DNA from: a virus
Virus record (IMG/VR): IMGVR_UViG_3300032096_000021
Coordinates: 1-39,266 of that record
DNA length: 39,266 nt
Reading direction: 5' to 3' (one strand)
The notes below the pieces were generated by a model. That model did no database searches, had not been told where the DNA came from, and saw only the letters and a program-made list of their open reading frames with translations. Both the position numbers and the translations under genes were made by a program. Below, in pieces: positions 8,995 to 17,457 of this stretch. Positions within the stretch are counted from its first letter, which is position 1; each line of letters opens with the position of its first letter.

Positions 8995-11780
8995 CGGGCA
9001 CCTCCGTACATGGCGGCCGCTCGCTTGAGATCACGGCTCACGTCCGGCGAGGCGGAAACCGGGCCGTACTGCTGGCCGCCTAGGGTGAGATACAGGGTGT
9101 CGCCGCTCGAACCGCCACCGGTGGAAGTGGACGGCATCTTGAGCGCGGGCATGCGCAGGTTGTTGACGATCCCGCCGCTGGCGAACTTCGGCAGGCGCAT
9201 GCCGTTGAGTTGGTCGAAAAAGCCCTTGCCGAACCGGCGCACGGCGGCCGCCTTGATGATGTATTCGCCGTTGGACAGGCGGGCCAGCATGGAATCGCTA
9301 GTGCCGGTGCCAGGGCCGCGCAAGTAGCCGCCGCTGGCGAAGCCTGGGGTGTCGTCGTCCTCGCTGCCGCCAAGGTCCGACGTGGTCACCGGCATGACAA
9401 GCGGATTGTTGTCTAGGCGCTTCTGCAGTTGGGCTCGAAGTTGGTCGGCGCTGGCGTTGGCCGCCTCCTGGTCGAACCCGACGCTGATCTGCTCGAGCCA
9501 GGCGGTCTCCTCCTTGAGCTGCTGGATCGTCGTCTTGGCTTTCTGAAGTTCGGTCTGGGCCTTCTCCTGCGCCTGCTCGTTTGCGGCCACGTCCGCCTGC
9601 TTGGCCTGCTCGACGATGCTGCTGGCGTTGTTGAGCAGGGTTTGCAGCCACGTCTCGCCAACGCTGCCGGCCTGATTCGCCGCTTCGATCAGCTCGCGGG
9701 CCTGCTGGGCGGAATCGACGGCCGCCTCCGTGTCGCCAGCCTCCATCGATCGCTGGCCCTGCGCCACCTTGCTGTAGATGTCGAGATACTCGGGCGCTTC
9801 CTGCCCGCCGTCTAGCTGCTGGCCAGTCTCGTCGAACTTGGCGAGCTCGGTCTTGTAGTTCTTCTCGATCTCGAGGCGCTGTTTGCGCAGGGTCTCGATG
9901 CGCTTGTTCGCGTCCTGGTAGGCCTTCACCTCCGCGTCAAGCTGCTTTTCCAGATCGGCCCTCATGTCGGCCTTCACGTCCGTGACCTTGTCGGACAGTT
10001 CCTGCTCTAGTTCCTCGCGCTCGTCGGCGTAGTCCTCGAGGTCGCGCAGGGCCTCGCGGCGCAACTCGTACTCACGAGATGATGCCTTGAGTTCTGCAAG
10101 CAGGCGCTCTTTGGCCGCCTCGTTTCCAAGGAATGCCTCCTGAGCGTATTCATGCGCAAGCTGCTTGGACCTCGCGTCCCAATACTTCTTGGATCGCTCC
10201 ATTCGTTCGGCGTAAATCTTCCGCTCGTAGGCGTTCAGGTCGTCGAGCGCCTGCTTGTTCTTGACCACCGTGTCGCGGTCGATCGCGTTGATCGACGTAT
10301 CGCCCTCGAGGCGCTGCCGGCGCTCGTTCTCGGCGCGCATGATTTCGTTCTGCTGCCGGCGGACTTCGTTCAGGTGGTTAATAAGCGCCACCGCGCCCAA
10401 GGCCACCGCGCCGATGCCACCGGTCAGGGCGACCATCCGGATGGACGATAGCGCTCGGAGGGCGGTCGCTGCCCGGCTGGCTGACTTGCCGGTCGCAGCA
10501 AGCGTTGCAGGCGCGCCCTTGAGGCGGCCGATCGAGCCAGCAAGAGCGGCGACCGATGTGGCCGCCCCGCGCAGGATGGAAAACGCCTTGAGGGCCAACA
10601 GGGCGGCCACGGTGTAGCCGATCTCTTGGCGCAGGTCGTAGAGCACAAGAACAAAGTCCTTGGTCGCGTCGGCCGCATCGATCAGGGCGTCACTGATTGC
10701 CTCGGCGCGCTCGGCCAGTTCGCCGGACTCGGCCATCTCGGACAGGGTTTCGTTGAGGTCGCCGATCTCGTCGGTGAGGTAGTCGAGGAACCCGGCCTCG
10801 GCGATGGTGCGCTGCACCTGCATCCATTGGTCTTGCAGGTTGGAAAGCTGGCCGTTGAAGGTGTCCATCTGCGCGGCGGCGGCGCCCGAGTTCACCCGGC
10901 CCATCTCGGCGATCAGGCCACGGATTGCCTCGCGGCCAAGCTCGCCGTTCGACGACATGTCTTGAAGCTCGGCGTTGGTCTTGCCGGTCGACTCGGCCAG
11001 CAGTTCCCACACAGGCACGCCGCGCTCGATCAGTTGCAGGATTTCCTCGCCCTGGAGCTTCTGCTTGGCGAACGCCTGACCGAGCGCGAGGACGATGCCC
11101 TCCATCTCTTCCTGGCTGCCGCCGAGGGCTGCTGTCTGGTCGGCAATGGCCTGATAGGTGCCGTCCATCGGGTCGAGGCCGAACGCCTTGAGGCGGGTGA
11201 ATCCCTTGGTCACGCCGTCGAGCTGGAACGGGGTGGTCTGGACGAAATCCTCGATCCACTGCATGGCCCGCTCGGCATTCTCGCTGCTGCCCGTAAGCGC
11301 CTCGAGCTGCTTTCCCATCTTCTCGAACTGCGCGCCGGTGCTGATGATCCCGCCGATCTGGTTGATCGCGGTCTGCACCGAGAGGTAGGCACCAGCCAGC
11401 GCGCCCACGCGGGCGATCAGCGAGCCAATCGCCGCCCGGTGGCTCCCGATGACGCCTGTCGCGCCGCGCATCTCGGCCTTGAGTGCCTTGATCTGTGCGG
11501 CGCCGGCCTTCTGCCCACGGGCGAGCTCACGGCCGGAGACGCGGCCGTCCTTGCCCAGCTTGCGAAGGGAGTCGCGCACCCGGTCTATGTCCGCCTTGAT
11601 CTGGCGGCTGGAGCGGATGCCGAGGGAGTCGAAAACGTCGTCGAGCGAGTTGCTGGTGCTCTTGGCCGTCTTCGACACGTCGCGGAGCGAACCCTTGGCC
11701 TGTCCGGCGAATTGCCGCAGCCCGGCCTGGGCGTTGCCCTGGTCGAGTCGCAGCTTTAGTGCCAGATCGAAATCAGCCAT
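8991..11780 (-). CDS. Tail tape measure protein
   Basis: About 929 residues. The N-terminal third carries the tape-measure signature: FEKMGKQLEALTGSSENAERA, FVQTTPFQLDGVTKGFTRLKAFG and AFAKQKLQGEEILQLIERGVPVW. Hydrophobic helices follow (about residues 395-480), then a long charged coiled-coil region (about 490-790) and a Gly/Ser-rich end. It sets siphophage tail length and is ejected with the DNA; at about 1.5 angstrom per residue the tail would be roughly 140 nm. I start at the ATG at 11780 because GGAG precedes it; an ATG five codons upstream (11795) lacks a clear ribosome binding site. The preceding gene pair is the frameshifted tail chaperone, as usual. Confidence 0.93.
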   Translation of the reverse strand: MADFDLALKLRLDQGNAQAGLRQFAGQAKGSLRDVSKTAKSTSNSLDDVFDSLGIRSSRQIKADIDRVRDSLRKLGKDGRVSGRELARGQKAGAAQIKALKAEMRGATGVIGSHRAAIGSLIARVGALAGAYLSVQTAINQIGGIISTGAQFEKMGKQLEALTGSSENAERAMQWIEDFVQTTPFQLDGVTKGFTRLKAFGLDPMDGTYQAIADQTAALGGSQEEMEGIVLALGQAFAKQKLQGEEILQLIERGVPVWELLAESTGKTNAELQDMSSNGELGREAIRGLIAEMGRVNSGAAAAQMDTFNGQLSNLQDQWMQVQRTIAEAGFLDYLTDEIGDLNETLSEMAESGELAERAEAISDALIDAADATKDFVLVLYDLRQEIGYTVAALLALKAFSILRGAATSVAALAGSIGRLKGAPATLAATGKSASRAATALRALSSIRMVALTGGIGAVALGAVALINHLNEVRRQQNEIMRAENERRQRLEGDTSINAIDRDTVVKNKQALDDLNAYERKIYAERMERSKKYWDARSKQLAHEYAQEAFLGNEAAKERLLAELKASSREYELRREALRDLEDYADEREELEQELSDKVTDVKADMRADLEKQLDAEVKAYQDANKRIETLRKQRLEIEKNYKTELAKFDETGQQLDGGQEAPEYLDIYSKVAQGQRSMEAGDTEAAVDSAQQARELIEAANQAGSVGETWLQTLLNNASSIVEQAKQADVAANEQAQEKAQTELQKAKTTIQQLKEETAWLEQISVGFDQEAANASADQLRAQLQKRLDNNPLVMPVTTSDLGGSEDDDTPGFASGGYLRGPGTGTSDSMLARLSNGEYIIKAAAVRRFGKGFFDQLNGMRLPKFASGGIVNNLRMPALKMPSTSTGGGSSGDTLYLTLGGQQYGPVSASPDVSRDLKRAAAMYGGAR

Positions 11781-11815
11781 GGGTGGCTCCGCCATTCAGG
11801 AATAAGGCCCGGCGG

Positions 11816-12276
11816 TCACTTGGCCTTTGCGGCCTCGTTGGCCTCCTCGATCGCCTCGAGGTAGACCCGCCAGGGGTAGTGCCAGACGCCCGCGCCGTGT
11901 CCGCTACGGACGAGCGTGCTGACGTTCTTGCTTAGCTGCCGGACGCGCCGGCTGAGGCCATCCGCTGGCCCGCCTTGTTCAGCCGGTCGCGCATCCCGAA
12001 AAAATCGGGATTCAGCTTCTTGGCCGCCTCGCTGACCTTCCCGATCTGCGATTGCGTGAGATCGTCCATGTCGTCGATGGTGAGATCGGTCAGGCGTGCC
12101 AGGTCTCGCAGCGAAAGGTCGGCCCGCAGGAACTCGCCAACGATGTCGGCCTCCGCGGTCGCCTCACTCTCGAGGTCGGCCAGCCATTGCCGGATCTCGC
12201 CAACGGTCAGCTCCCGCACCTCGACGGCGCGGTCCTCGCTGATCTTCACCTTCTTGGTGACGGCCAGTTCACTCAT
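11816..12276 (-). CDS. Tail assembly chaperone, -1 frameshift product (lambda gpGT-like)
   Basis: Fusion of the first 93 codons of the 11932-12276 gene with 60 codons in the -1 frame, ending at TGA 11816-11818; about 153 residues. The -1 frame has no stop from the slippery heptamer TTTTTTC (11998-12004) to this TGA. Its C-terminal part (HYPWRVYLEAIEEANEAAKAK region) has no start codon or ribosome binding site of its own. Long-tailed phages commonly make such a pair just upstream of the tape measure gene; the longer form loads tape measure onto tail tube protein. The fusion is inferred from sequence and gene order. Confidence 0.8.
11932..12276 (-). CDS. Tail assembly chaperone, zero-frame product (lambda gpG-like)
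   Basis: 114 residues, acidic and helical, with the short unframeshifted C-terminus ASAGASGS. It lies between the tail tube gene (12288-13028) and the tape measure gene, the canonical site of lambda G/GT. The zero-frame product should be the abundant form and would keep tape measure soluble during assembly. The slippery site is at codons 91-93, so most of the protein is shared with the longer form. Confidence 0.85.
   Translation of the reverse strand: MSELAVTKKVKISEDRAVEVRELTVGEIRQWLADLESEATAEADIVGEFLRADLSLRDLARLTDLTIDDMDDLTQSQIGKVSEAAKKLNPDFFGMRDRLNKAGQRMASAGASGS
11998..12004 (-). other. -1 ribosomal slippery site TTTTTTC
   Basis: Read on the minus strand, the zero frame is GAT TTT TTC GGG, which is a perfect X XXY YYZ heptamer with correct phase. 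Slipping by -1 keeps pairing in both ribosomal sites. After the slip the frame stays open for 60 codons. GC-rich sequence downstream could fold and stimulate the shift, but I did not resolve a specific structure. Confidence 0.8.
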
Positions 12277-12287
12277 GTGTCAGCTCC

Positions 12288-13028
12288 TTACGCCGCGGCC
12301 TCGACCTTGTAATACTGGCTCACGCCGGTGCCGGTCTTGGTGGTATCGATCAGCAGCTCGCCTTCAAGCGTGATCTCCGCGAACTCGTCGCCGATCATGG
12401 GCAGCTCGTTGCCGATGCCCGGGGCGAACTTGTAGGCGTGGAGCACGACCGAGCTACCGCTGTCCGCCTCGTTGAGGCCGTCGAAGTACAGCTCGTACTG
12501 CTTGCCGCTCTGGGTCATCGCCTCGATCACTTCGCGGGCGCTGGTGTCGGAGGTGATGTCGACGCTGGTGGCATCGGTGATCGTGCCGCCGGAAAGGATG
12601 AAGATGCCGCCGGTGCGGATCTCGTAGTCCGTTCCCTCGACGTAGGTGGTGCCAGCGCCGCCGGCGTCCTCGACGGTGACGTTGGTCGGGCTCGGGCCAA
12701 CCGGGATAAAGCCGCCGATGTAGGCCGTCTCCGTGATGAGGTTCGCCGTCTGTGCGGCCTCCTCGGAGCCGGTGCCTCGGGTGATGGCGGCCAGGTTGTT
12801 GAGGATCAGGTCGTGCAGCGTGATCGAGCAGGTGACGCTGTCGATGCGCCGGATGCTCGAGTAGTTGCCGCCGCCGCCCTGTGTGTAGTCCGGCAGGTTG
12901 ATCTCGTTGTCTTCTGCGCTGATGGACAGCGCGGAGACGTTGCCGACTTCGGCCAGGGCCTCGGCCGCGCCTGCCTCCCGCATGTACACCCGGCCTTTGC
13001 CGATGTAGGGGCGTGTGGTGACTGCCAT
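12288..13028 (-). CDS. Major tail tube protein
   Basis: 246 residues, mostly predicted beta, beginning TTRPYIGKGRVYMREAG, with VGNVSALSISAEDNEINLPDY, the usual tail tube pattern of a membrane-free protein forming a ring around the DNA channel. It lies between the capsid block and the tail chaperone pair, the standard position. The product should polymerise along the tape measure. Assigned from length, composition and order; no catalytic motif is expected. Confidence 0.85.
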   Translation of the reverse strand: MAVTTRPYIGKGRVYMREAGAAEALAEVGNVSALSISAEDNEINLPDYTQGGGGNYSSIRRIDSVTCSITLHDLILNNLAAITRGTGSEEAAQTANLITETAYIGGFIPVGPSPTNVTVEDAGGAGTTYVEGTDYEIRTGGIFILSGGTITDATSVDITSDTSAREVIEAMTQSGKQYELYFDGLNEADSGSSVVLHAYKFAPGIGNELPMIGDEFAEITLEGELLIDTTKTGTGVSQYYKVEAAA

Positions 13029-13031
13029 GGG

Positions 13032-13217
13032 TTAGTCCTCTCTGGTCGTCTTGGTCGCGGGGCCGCGCTTGCGCCCACCGCTGGATTTGGTGGCCGTGCG
13101 CTTTGGCTTCACCTCGGCCGACGTTTCCGCCGGGGTCGGTTGCGGCGCCTCGCGCTGGGCTTTCTGGTCGCGGGCGGCGGCTTCACGCCGCGCCCGGTTG
13201 AACGCTGCAAGTCCCAT
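13032..13217 (-). CDS. Small basic hypothetical protein in capsid-tail block
   Basis: 61 residues, very rich in Arg, Lys, Ala and Pro (RKRGPATKTTRED at the end) and probably disordered. It lies four bases from the capsid gene and three from the tail tube gene. Small basic proteins here may be minor virion or DNA-contacting proteins, but no family was recognised. Tight packing between two certain genes is the main support for it being real. Confidence 0.6.
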   Translation of the reverse strand: MGLAAFNRARREAAARDQKAQREAPQPTPAETSAEVKPKRTATKSSGGRKRGPATKTTRED

Positions 13218-13221
13218 GGCC

Positions 13222-14226
13222 TTACCCGTTGGTGACGATGGCGGCGATGCGGACGTTCTTGCGCGTGTAGGCGCGATCCCAGTTGAGCGCGTTCTCCAGC
13301 TCGGTGTTGGTCGGGGCGGCCCCGGCTACCGATGCGGACTGGAAGGCGATACCGCGCGGGTGCATCAGGAAGTGCGAGCGGGTGATGAGGTACTCCTCGC
13401 CGGCCAGCGAATCGCGGTCGGTCTCGGTGGGCACCGGTGCGCCGCCCTGGCCCATGCCGATCGCGCCAGCGCCGAACAGGTAGCTGGTGTAGAACGGCGC
13501 GGTGTCGCCGGCGAGCGCGCCACCAGCCGGGGTGTACGGCATGCCGTCGTCGACGATCACGCGCAGGCCACGGTAGGTCTCGATCTCGAGATCGCCCTCG
13601 GACTCCTTCTCGAAGCTGATCGAGTCGATCTTCTTGAGGTTGTGGTAGACCGTGGAGTGCATGGCGATGCCGGTCAGGCCACCAACCGCGTCACCGAAGG
13701 TCGCCTGGGCGTCGATGAAGGCGTCCGCGCTGAACTTGGTGTCAGCGGTGATGTCGGCGTTCGTCGCGCCGGAGATGTCGATCCGCATGTCGGCCGAGTC
13801 GTTGGCGACGTTGTCGGCAATCACGCCCTTGACCGAGGCCAGTGCGACCGCCTGCATGGCGCGCTGCCAGTAGCGGGACACGCGGTCGGCGATGTCCATC
13901 ATCGGGTCGTCGCCGGCCAGCGCCTTGGCGAGGTCGTTGACGCCCCAGGCCTTGCCGCGCATGTGCAGAACGCCGATGTCCTGGCCGGAGGTGATAGCCG
14001 CCGGGGTGAGTGCGCCGGTGTCGCTCAGCACCTCGTCATCGCCGGTCAGGTCATTCCAGAACGGCATGTTCAGGGTCTTGCCGCCGGACTGAGCCAGCGT
14101 GTTGAGCTGCTCGTCGTTGGAGACGATGCCGCCCAAGTAGAAGTTGGCGAGTTCCGCCGTGCGCTGCTGCACGTAGGGGTTGAAGACATCGGGAACGATG
14201 ATGTCGGAGATCTTCGTGGCTGCCAT
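13222..14226 (-). CDS. Major capsid protein
   Basis: 334 residues. It starts MAATKISDIIVPDVFNPYV and carries a pattern typical of phage coat proteins of the HK97 fold group: TLNMPFWNDLTGDDEVLSD, MRGKAWGVNDLAKALAGDDP and a C-terminal domain with IAMHSTVYHNLKKID. It follows the scaffold gene. No separate protease gene was recognised nearby, so maturation may not need one or the protease is unrecognised. It forms the icosahedral shell with the portal encoded on the opposite strand at 15045. Confidence 0.88.
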   Translation of the reverse strand: MAATKISDIIVPDVFNPYVQQRTAELANFYLGGIVSNDEQLNTLAQSGGKTLNMPFWNDLTGDDEVLSDTGALTPAAITSGQDIGVLHMRGKAWGVNDLAKALAGDDPMMDIADRVSRYWQRAMQAVALASVKGVIADNVANDSADMRIDISGATNADITADTKFSADAFIDAQATFGDAVGGLTGIAMHSTVYHNLKKIDSISFEKESEGDLEIETYRGLRVIVDDGMPYTPAGGALAGDTAPFYTSYLFGAGAIGMGQGGAPVPTETDRDSLAGEEYLITRSHFLMHPRGIAFQSASVAGAAPTNTELENALNWDRAYTRKNVRIAAIVTNG

Positions 14227-14240
14227 GGTTCAGGCTCCTG

Positions 14241-14927
14241 TTACTTGCCGGCCTCGGCTTTGAGCCGTTCGGCCAATTCGGGGTTGTCGCGCATGATTCG
14301 CGCTTGCTCGGTGAGGTTCCGCGACTCTCTCGCGAACGGGTTCTTACCGTTTGGCTTGCCGCCATTCGGTACATGCCCGGAGCCTCCCGCCCCGGCGGCT
14401 TTCAACAGGTGCGGCTTGGTCTGTGCCAGCCATGCCGCGCCTTCCTCGAGCGGAACGGTCTTGCCGTCCGCTTCCACCATCGGTGAGTCCTCTTCCCAGA
14501 CCACGCGGGCCTTGAGGTAGTCACCCACCAGATCGGTGTCGAGAAACTCGTGCTTGCCCAGCGCGCGGGAAAGCTGCGCGTCGAGCATCTGGCCGCGATA
14601 ACGGCTGTCCAGATCCTTGATCTTTTCGTCACGCTCGGCCATGTCGCGCTCCATGCGCTTGATCCGTGCCTGATACTGCTTTTCGCTCTCGGCCGCGCCC
14701 TTGAGGTCGGGCAACTGCTCGAGGTCGTCGATCGACTCCAGCCCCAGGCGCTCCATCAGGTCGGACTGCGTGGTTTGCAGGGTCTCGACCTGCTCCTTGA
14801 GCTTCTTGCGCTTGTTGATCGACTCGTCGCGAGCCTGATCGCGCTGGCCCACGAGGTCGTCGACGTACTTCTTGAGCGCGTCGAATTCCTCGGCTTCCAG
14901 CTTCTCTCTGAGTTGTTCCAGGTCCAT
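14241..14927 (-). CDS. Capsid scaffolding protein
   Basis: 228 residues, highly charged and coiled-coil for about residues 1-115, then a less ordered Gly-rich linker (AAGAGGSGHVPNGG) and a short basic helical end. This is the usual scaffold layout, and it lies directly before the major capsid gene. The ATG at 14927 is chosen because GAGAGG lies just upstream; the open frame continues 25 codons further. It would organise capsid subunits around the portal and then leave the prohead. Confidence 0.82.
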   Translation of the reverse strand: MDLEQLREKLEAEEFDALKKYVDDLVGQRDQARDESINKRKKLKEQVETLQTTQSDLMERLGLESIDDLEQLPDLKGAAESEKQYQARIKRMERDMAERDEKIKDLDSRYRGQMLDAQLSRALGKHEFLDTDLVGDYLKARVVWEEDSPMVEADGKTVPLEEGAAWLAQTKPHLLKAAGAGGSGHVPNGGKPNGKNPFARESRNLTEQARIMRDNPELAERLKAEAGK

Positions 14928-15044
14928 TGCGGCCTCTCGCCTTTGATTGGTGTTGCCATCCTCGCGCGCAGGCGTGTCATGCGCGGCCCGGAAATGAGGC
15001 AACAGCGGGCGAGGATGCGAGCAAGATCAGACGAGGCTCGCCCG
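14928..15044. promoter_or_regulatory. Divergent intergenic region with inverted repeats (scaffold / portal)
   Basis: 117 bases between the leftward capsid-tail operon and the rightward portal-lysis operon, so it must hold both late promoters or their regulator sites. A perfect 9-base inverted repeat, CATCCTCGC (14957-14965) and GCGAGGATG (15009-15017), encloses a second one, GTTGCC (14952-14957) and GGCAAC (14998-15003). I saw no good sigma70 promoter, which fits activated late transcription. Role inferred. Confidence 0.45.
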
Positions 15045-16358
15045 ATGCAGCTCACCACCGAACGATTCCAATTCCTGGCGGACGCCCTGCACGGCACGGG
15101 CGGATTCGCTGACGGCAGCTATCTCAAGCGATACCCACGGGAAGGCGACAGAAAGTACACGGCGCGCAAGGAACTGGCGTGGTACGCCAACCCGGTTCGC
15201 CGTGCGGTGTCCCGATTCGTCGGCCACATCGACAAGCGCCCGCCTATCCGGGTGCTGGAAAACCCGCTGATGGACGTGATCTCGGACGACTGCGATTGGC
15301 GGGGTAATTCGATCGGCGTGTTCTGGCACCGCTTCATGATGGAAGCCAAGGCACGCGGCACCATGCTCCTGCTGATCGACGCGCCGGCGGAGCTGCCAGC
15401 GAACCGCGCCGAGCAGGAAGACATGCGCGCCGCCCCGTACCTGGTGCCGATCCTTCCCGAGCACGTCGAGGAATACGAACTCGACCATCGCGGCCTGATC
15501 ACGAGCGTCCGCTATGCCGACACGATGGATCTCGACGGCGAGCGCGTGGATGTATCGAGGGTGTGGGACACGGAAGGCTGGCGCGTGCTGAAAGGCGACG
15601 AGGTATTGGAAAGCGGCGAGCATGGCCTCGGCCTTTGCCCGGTGCTGGCGTTCTCCGAGACCGGCGAGTTCGGCGCCGAGGGTTCGTTCAGCCAGTTGGC
15701 CGATCTGGGCAAGCGCCTCTACAACCTGCACTCGGAACTCGACGAGCTGCTGCGCTCCCAGACGTTCTCGATCCTGACCTACCAGGTGCCGCCCGAGCAG
15801 TCGCAGACGTTCGACGCCAACTCCATGGCCGAGACGCTCGGCACCCACAACATGCTGGTTCACTCCGGCACCATGCCGGCATTCATCAGCCCGACATCCA
15901 TCCCGACCGAGGCATATTTCAAGGCGATAGAGCGCCTGCAGCAGACCATCGACGAGGTGGCACTCAACGTCGAGCCACCCGATCAGGCCGAGTCGGGCCT
16001 TGCCATGACGCTGCGGTTCCAGTCGCTCAACGCCTCGCTCGCCTCGTTCGCCCGGTCCATGGAAGACCTAGAGCGGCGCGTCTGGGAAATCGTGGCCCGC
16101 TGGCTCGACATCACCGACCGCACGCAAATCGAATGGCCGACCGACTACGGCCTGGCCGACCTGGGCTCAGAGATCGAGCTGTACCAGCAGATGCAGATGA
16201 TGGGTGCGCCGGAGTCCTACCTGCGCGAGAAGATGCGGCAGATCATCGCCACCGACCTGGCCGCCACCGATCGAGACCTGCGCGACAGCATCCTGGGCGA
16301 CCTCGACACCATGAGCCACGAGCGACCAGGTGAGCCGCCGGCCGTGGGGGGCGAGTGA
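15045..16358 (+). CDS. Portal-like protein (DUF4055 type)
   Basis: 437 residues. The N-terminal pattern YLKRYPREGDRKYTARKELA, then NPVRRAVSRFVGHIDKRPP, followed by a beta region and the C-terminal helical part SNSMAETLGTHNMLVHSG-like and SLNASLASFARSMEDLERRVWEI, matches DUF4055 proteins, which occupy the portal position in siphophages. The portal forms the dodecameric DNA entry vertex. I chose ATG 15045, the first start after the divergent region; other ATGs lie upstream at 14994 and 15015. Unusually it is on the opposite strand from scaffold and capsid. Its stop overlaps the endolysin start (TGATG at 16356-16360). Confidence 0.78.
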   Translation: MQLTTERFQFLADALHGTGGFADGSYLKRYPREGDRKYTARKELAWYANPVRRAVSRFVGHIDKRPPIRVLENPLMDVISDDCDWRGNSIGVFWHRFMMEAKARGTMLLLIDAPAELPANRAEQEDMRAAPYLVPILPEHVEEYELDHRGLITSVRYADTMDLDGERVDVSRVWDTEGWRVLKGDEVLESGEHGLGLCPVLAFSETGEFGAEGSFSQLADLGKRLYNLHSELDELLRSQTFSILTYQVPPEQSQTFDANSMAETLGTHNMLVHSGTMPAFISPTSIPTEAYFKAIERLQQTIDEVALNVEPPDQAESGLAMTLRFQSLNASLASFARSMEDLERRVWEIVARWLDITDRTQIEWPTDYGLADLGSEIELYQQMQMMGAPESYLREKMRQIIATDLAATDRDLRDSILGDLDTMSHERPGEPPAVGGE

Positions 16359-16729
16359 TGCAGCCGATCCTGCGCCACTTCAAGCCCGCCGAGTTCGCCT
16401 GCAAGTGCGGCAAGTGCGGCAAGGGCTACCACGACATGGACAAGCACGTGATGCTCGCGCTGGATAACGCCCGCGGCATTGCCGGCATCCCGTTCGCTCT
16501 CACCTCGCCGATGCGCTGCCCGGCCCACAACAAGGCAATCGGCGGCACCGAGGACAGCTCTCACTTGCGCGGGTACGCCGTCGACATCGACGCGCCGAAC
16601 TCCCGCGCCCGCTTCCAGATCATCGAGGCGCTGATCGGCGCTGGCTTCACCCGCCTGGGCGTGGCGCACGACTTTATTCACGCGGACATGGACCCGGACA
16701 AGGCGGAGGACGTGTTGTGGACGTACTGA
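16358..16729 (+). CDS. Endolysin, M15-family D,D-carboxypeptidase-type
   Basis: 123 residues of the peptidase M15 zinc fold. Metal-binding residues appear at H69 and D76 (SSHLRGYAVDID) and H108 (AHDFIHAD). The family cuts peptide cross-links or stems of peptidoglycan. There is no signal peptide, so it needs a holin to reach the wall. Length fits the M15_3 type. Cysteines at 15, 17 and 20 are unusual for such a short enzyme. It opens a compact lysis cassette and overlaps the next gene by 13 bases. Confidence 0.88.
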   Translation: MQPILRHFKPAEFACKCGKCGKGYHDMDKHVMLALDNARGIAGIPFALTSPMRCPAHNKAIGGTEDSSHLRGYAVDIDAPNSRARFQIIEALIGAGFTRLGVAHDFIHADMDPDKAEDVLWTY

Positions 16730-16935
16730 CCCGATGGGCCGAGGTGGTCGACGCCTACCGCGTGGTGCCGCGTGTGCTGGTGTTCGGTTACGGCGTGATG
16801 CTCTACCACGTGTCCGTGTGGTTCATGGCGCTGGCCGACCCAACCGGATCGCAGGCCGCGTTCGCATCGACCGTGTTTGGCGCTGCGGCGGCCGTTTTCG
16901 GCCTCTACACCGGCACCGGGCGGAAGTGGCCGTGA
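16717..16935 (+). CDS. Small holin-like membrane protein
   Basis: 72 residues from a GTG start inside the endolysin gene. Two hydrophobic segments (about 17-38 and 46-64) with a charged start and the basic end GRKWP give a class II holin-like topology. Position between endolysin and spanins supports a lysis role. Because a second, LydA-type holin follows at 17447, this one could be the main holin or an antiholin. Its stop overlaps the next start (TGATG). Confidence 0.65.
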   Translation: MDVLTRWAEVVDAYRVVPRVLVFGYGVMLYHVSVWFMALADPTGSQAAFASTVFGAAAAVFGLYTGTGRKWP

Positions 16936-17303
16936 TGCGCTGGCTGTCATGGGGGCGAATTGCCGTTGGCGCGATCGTCATCGCCTCACTGGCAACGGCG
17001 TGGTGGCAGTACCGGTCAGGCCTGATCGGCATGGGCAAGGCCATTTGCCAGGACGAAGTGCAGCAGGCCATCGAACTACAGCAGGCCATAGCCGACCAGC
17101 GCGCTATCGAATACGAGACCGGCCGGGCCGAGCGCCAGACCGAAATCCGTTACCGCACCCGCGAGGTGATCCGCCATGTTCCGAGCGACCGCAGTTGCGA
17201 TTGGAGCCCTGACGCTTTCCGCGTGCTCAACGACGCCATCACCGGGGCCGAGCCTGCCGGCGAATCTGGCCGCGCCCTGCCCGGATCTTCCGGTGATCGA
17301 TGA
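16935..17303 (+). CDS. Inner-membrane spanin, Rz-like
   Basis: 122 residues: one N-terminal membrane segment (about 7-25), then a periplasmic helical, charged region (DEVQQAIELQQAIADQRAIEYETG). This is the i-spanin layout. Its partner Rz1 begins inside it in the +1 frame at 17176. Together they would fuse inner and outer membranes at the end of lysis. The ATG at 16935 overlaps the previous stop. The presence of spanins shows a Gram-negative host. Confidence 0.83.
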   Translation: MRWLSWGRIAVGAIVIASLATAWWQYRSGLIGMGKAICQDEVQQAIELQQAIADQRAIEYETGRAERQTEIRYRTREVIRHVPSDRSCDWSPDAFRVLNDAITGAEPAGESGRALPGSSGDR

Positions 17304-17457
17304 ACCGACGCAACGCGCCACAGCGCGCTGGATCGTCACGGCATCCGGCATGTACCGAGACTGCCAGAAACGGCACGAGGCGGCCGTGCAGACGCGGAGA
17401 GGCGAGCCGATGGACAACAACACCGACACGAAAGGCCGATTCAGGGATGAGCGATGA
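17176..17457 (+). CDS. Outer-membrane lipoprotein spanin, Rz1-like
   Basis: 93 residues. A signal sequence ends in the lipobox LSAC with C17 as lipidation site, followed by a Pro-rich stretch (TTPSPGPSLP) as usual for Rz1. The C-terminal half, with TASGMYRDCQKRHEAAV, resembles the P2 LysC type of Rz1 partner. It shares 128 bases with the Rz-like gene in another frame and runs past it, overlapping the next holin by 11 bases. Confidence 0.83.
   Translation: MFRATAVAIGALTLSACSTTPSPGPSLPANLAAPCPDLPVIDEPTQRATARWIVTASGMYRDCQKRHEAAVQTRRGEPMDNNTDTKGRFRDER

Noticed and set aside
10626-11759. 377-codon open frame on the plus strand
   Set aside because: Lies wholly antisense to the tape measure gene; composition rich in Leu, Gly and Val as expected from GC-rich antisense frames, and no RBS.
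13051-14520. 489-codon open frame on the plus strand
   Set aside because: Antisense to the capsid and scaffold genes, with low-complexity Val/Gly/Asp-rich translation typical of shadows.
17300-17446. N-terminal extension of the LydA-type holin
   Set aside because: The upstream frame overlaps Rz1 and encodes Arg/Thr-rich sequence with no membrane features; the ATG at 17447 has an AGGG site.
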